From the NCBI GenBank assembly GCA_030042915.1, contig JASHYS010000309.1:1-5004 (forward strand): DNA of 5,004 nucleotides. The letters run 5' to 3'. This document shows, piece by piece, positions 4,860 through 5,004 of this stretch. The position numbers were made by a program, and so were the translations under genes. Each line of letters begins with the position of its first letter. Positions within the stretch are counted from its first letter, which is position 1. The DNA is from Acidobacteriaceae bacterium. Its GTDB lineage: Bacteria > Acidobacteriota > Terriglobia > Terriglobales > Acidobacteriaceae. The notes beneath the pieces were generated by a model that saw nothing but the letters and a program-made list of their open reading frames with translations, ran no database searches and was not told where the DNA came from.

Positions 4860-5004
4860 ATGGCAAGTTTTTCGATTCCGCTGACTGGGCTTGAAGCCGA
4901 TTCCACTGCCTTGAATACGATTGCCAACGATCTATCCAACATGAACACGACGGCCTTCAAGGCGGCGACGACGAATTTCTCCGACCTGTTTTATCAGCAG
5001 GTCG
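4860..5004 (+). CDS. flgE: Flagellar hook protein FlgE, N-terminal part (runs off the window)
   Basis: Forty-eight codons are visible. They match the N-terminal rod/hook domain shared by FlgE, FlgF, FlgG and related axial proteins. The opening is Ser-Ile-Pro-Leu-Thr-Gly-Leu (4-10). Next come Ala-Leu-Asn-Thr-Ile-Ala-Asn-Asp-Leu-Ser-Asn (17-27) and Asn-Thr-Thr-Ala-Phe-Lys (29-34), the counterpart of the family's Asn-Thr-x-Gly-Phe-Lys. Phe-Ser-Asp-Leu-Phe-Tyr-Gln follows. This helix is the export signal and the coiled-coil core of the axial structure. The fragment alone cannot separate FlgE from FlgF or FlgG, but the position directly after flgD makes FlgE much the most likely. The start is well defined: GAGGAG at 4847-4852 lies seven bases before the ATG. 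FlgE subunits form the hook under the FlgD cap, with length set by FliK. Confidence 0.85.
   Translation, partial: MASFSIPLTGLEADSTALNTIANDLSNMNTTAFKAATTNFSDLFYQQV

Noticed and set aside
1..5004. CRISPR arrays, tRNA or rRNA genes, insertion-sequence transposases
   Set aside because: No regularly spaced direct repeats, cloverleaf-like segment, ribosomal RNA sequence or transposase motif was seen on either strand.

Overview
The window is part of a flagellar gene cluster from a GC-rich bacterium. Read left to right on the + strand it holds the last codons of an upstream gene (probably fliI), fliJ (export chaperone), a non-flagellar POTRA-type lipoprotein gene, fliK (hook-length control), flgD (hook cap) and the first 48 codons of flgE (hook protein). 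No supported gene lies on the - strand. The order fliI-fliJ-fliK-flgD-flgE is a common flagellar arrangement, so the lipoprotein gene is the one element out of place. An Acidobacteriota (Terriglobia-type) host is my best guess. It rests on the GC-rich, Ala/Ser-rich flagellar genes and on an intergenic repeat at about 608-668 that resembles a dispersed repeat I associate with acidobacterial genomes. This is recognition from memory, not a search.

Region by region: 1-492 is tightly packed, with only 3 bases between the upstream stop and fliJ. From 493 to 2293 the tight flagellar layout stops. First comes a 284-base gap with the repeat hairpin and a short dyad in front of the next gene. Then comes a 388-residue predicted lipoprotein (777-1943) that looks like tandem POTRA modules with no outer-membrane barrel. 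Then comes a 350-base gap with a post-stop hairpin, a likely rho-independent terminator (2021-2050), a set of alternating TGAGC(A) half-sites (2174-2203) and a good match to a sigma-54 -24/-12 promoter (2266-2281). G+C in hand-counted 60-base samples is 43/60 in fliJ, 30/60 in the lipoprotein gene, 30/60 in the following gap and 40/60 in fliK. This fits an inserted block that splits an older fliJ-fliK junction.

From 2294 the flagellar genes resume with short gaps (37 bases fliK-flgD, 66 bases flgD-flgE) and strong ribosome binding sites for flgD and flgE. The products act together. FliJ serves the export ATPase at the base. FliK is secreted through the same apparatus to measure the hook and switch substrate class. 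FlgD caps the growing hook, and FlgE subunits polymerise beneath that cap. Two of these proteins look unusual. FliK is long and mostly low-complexity. FlgD keeps its conserved N-terminal motif but has a low-complexity tail where the usual Ig/Tudor-like domains should be. The most noteworthy candidates for follow-up are the barrel-less POTRA lipoprotein inside a flagellar operon and the sigma-54 promoter plus upstream dyad that may restart transcription of the hook genes after the insertion.
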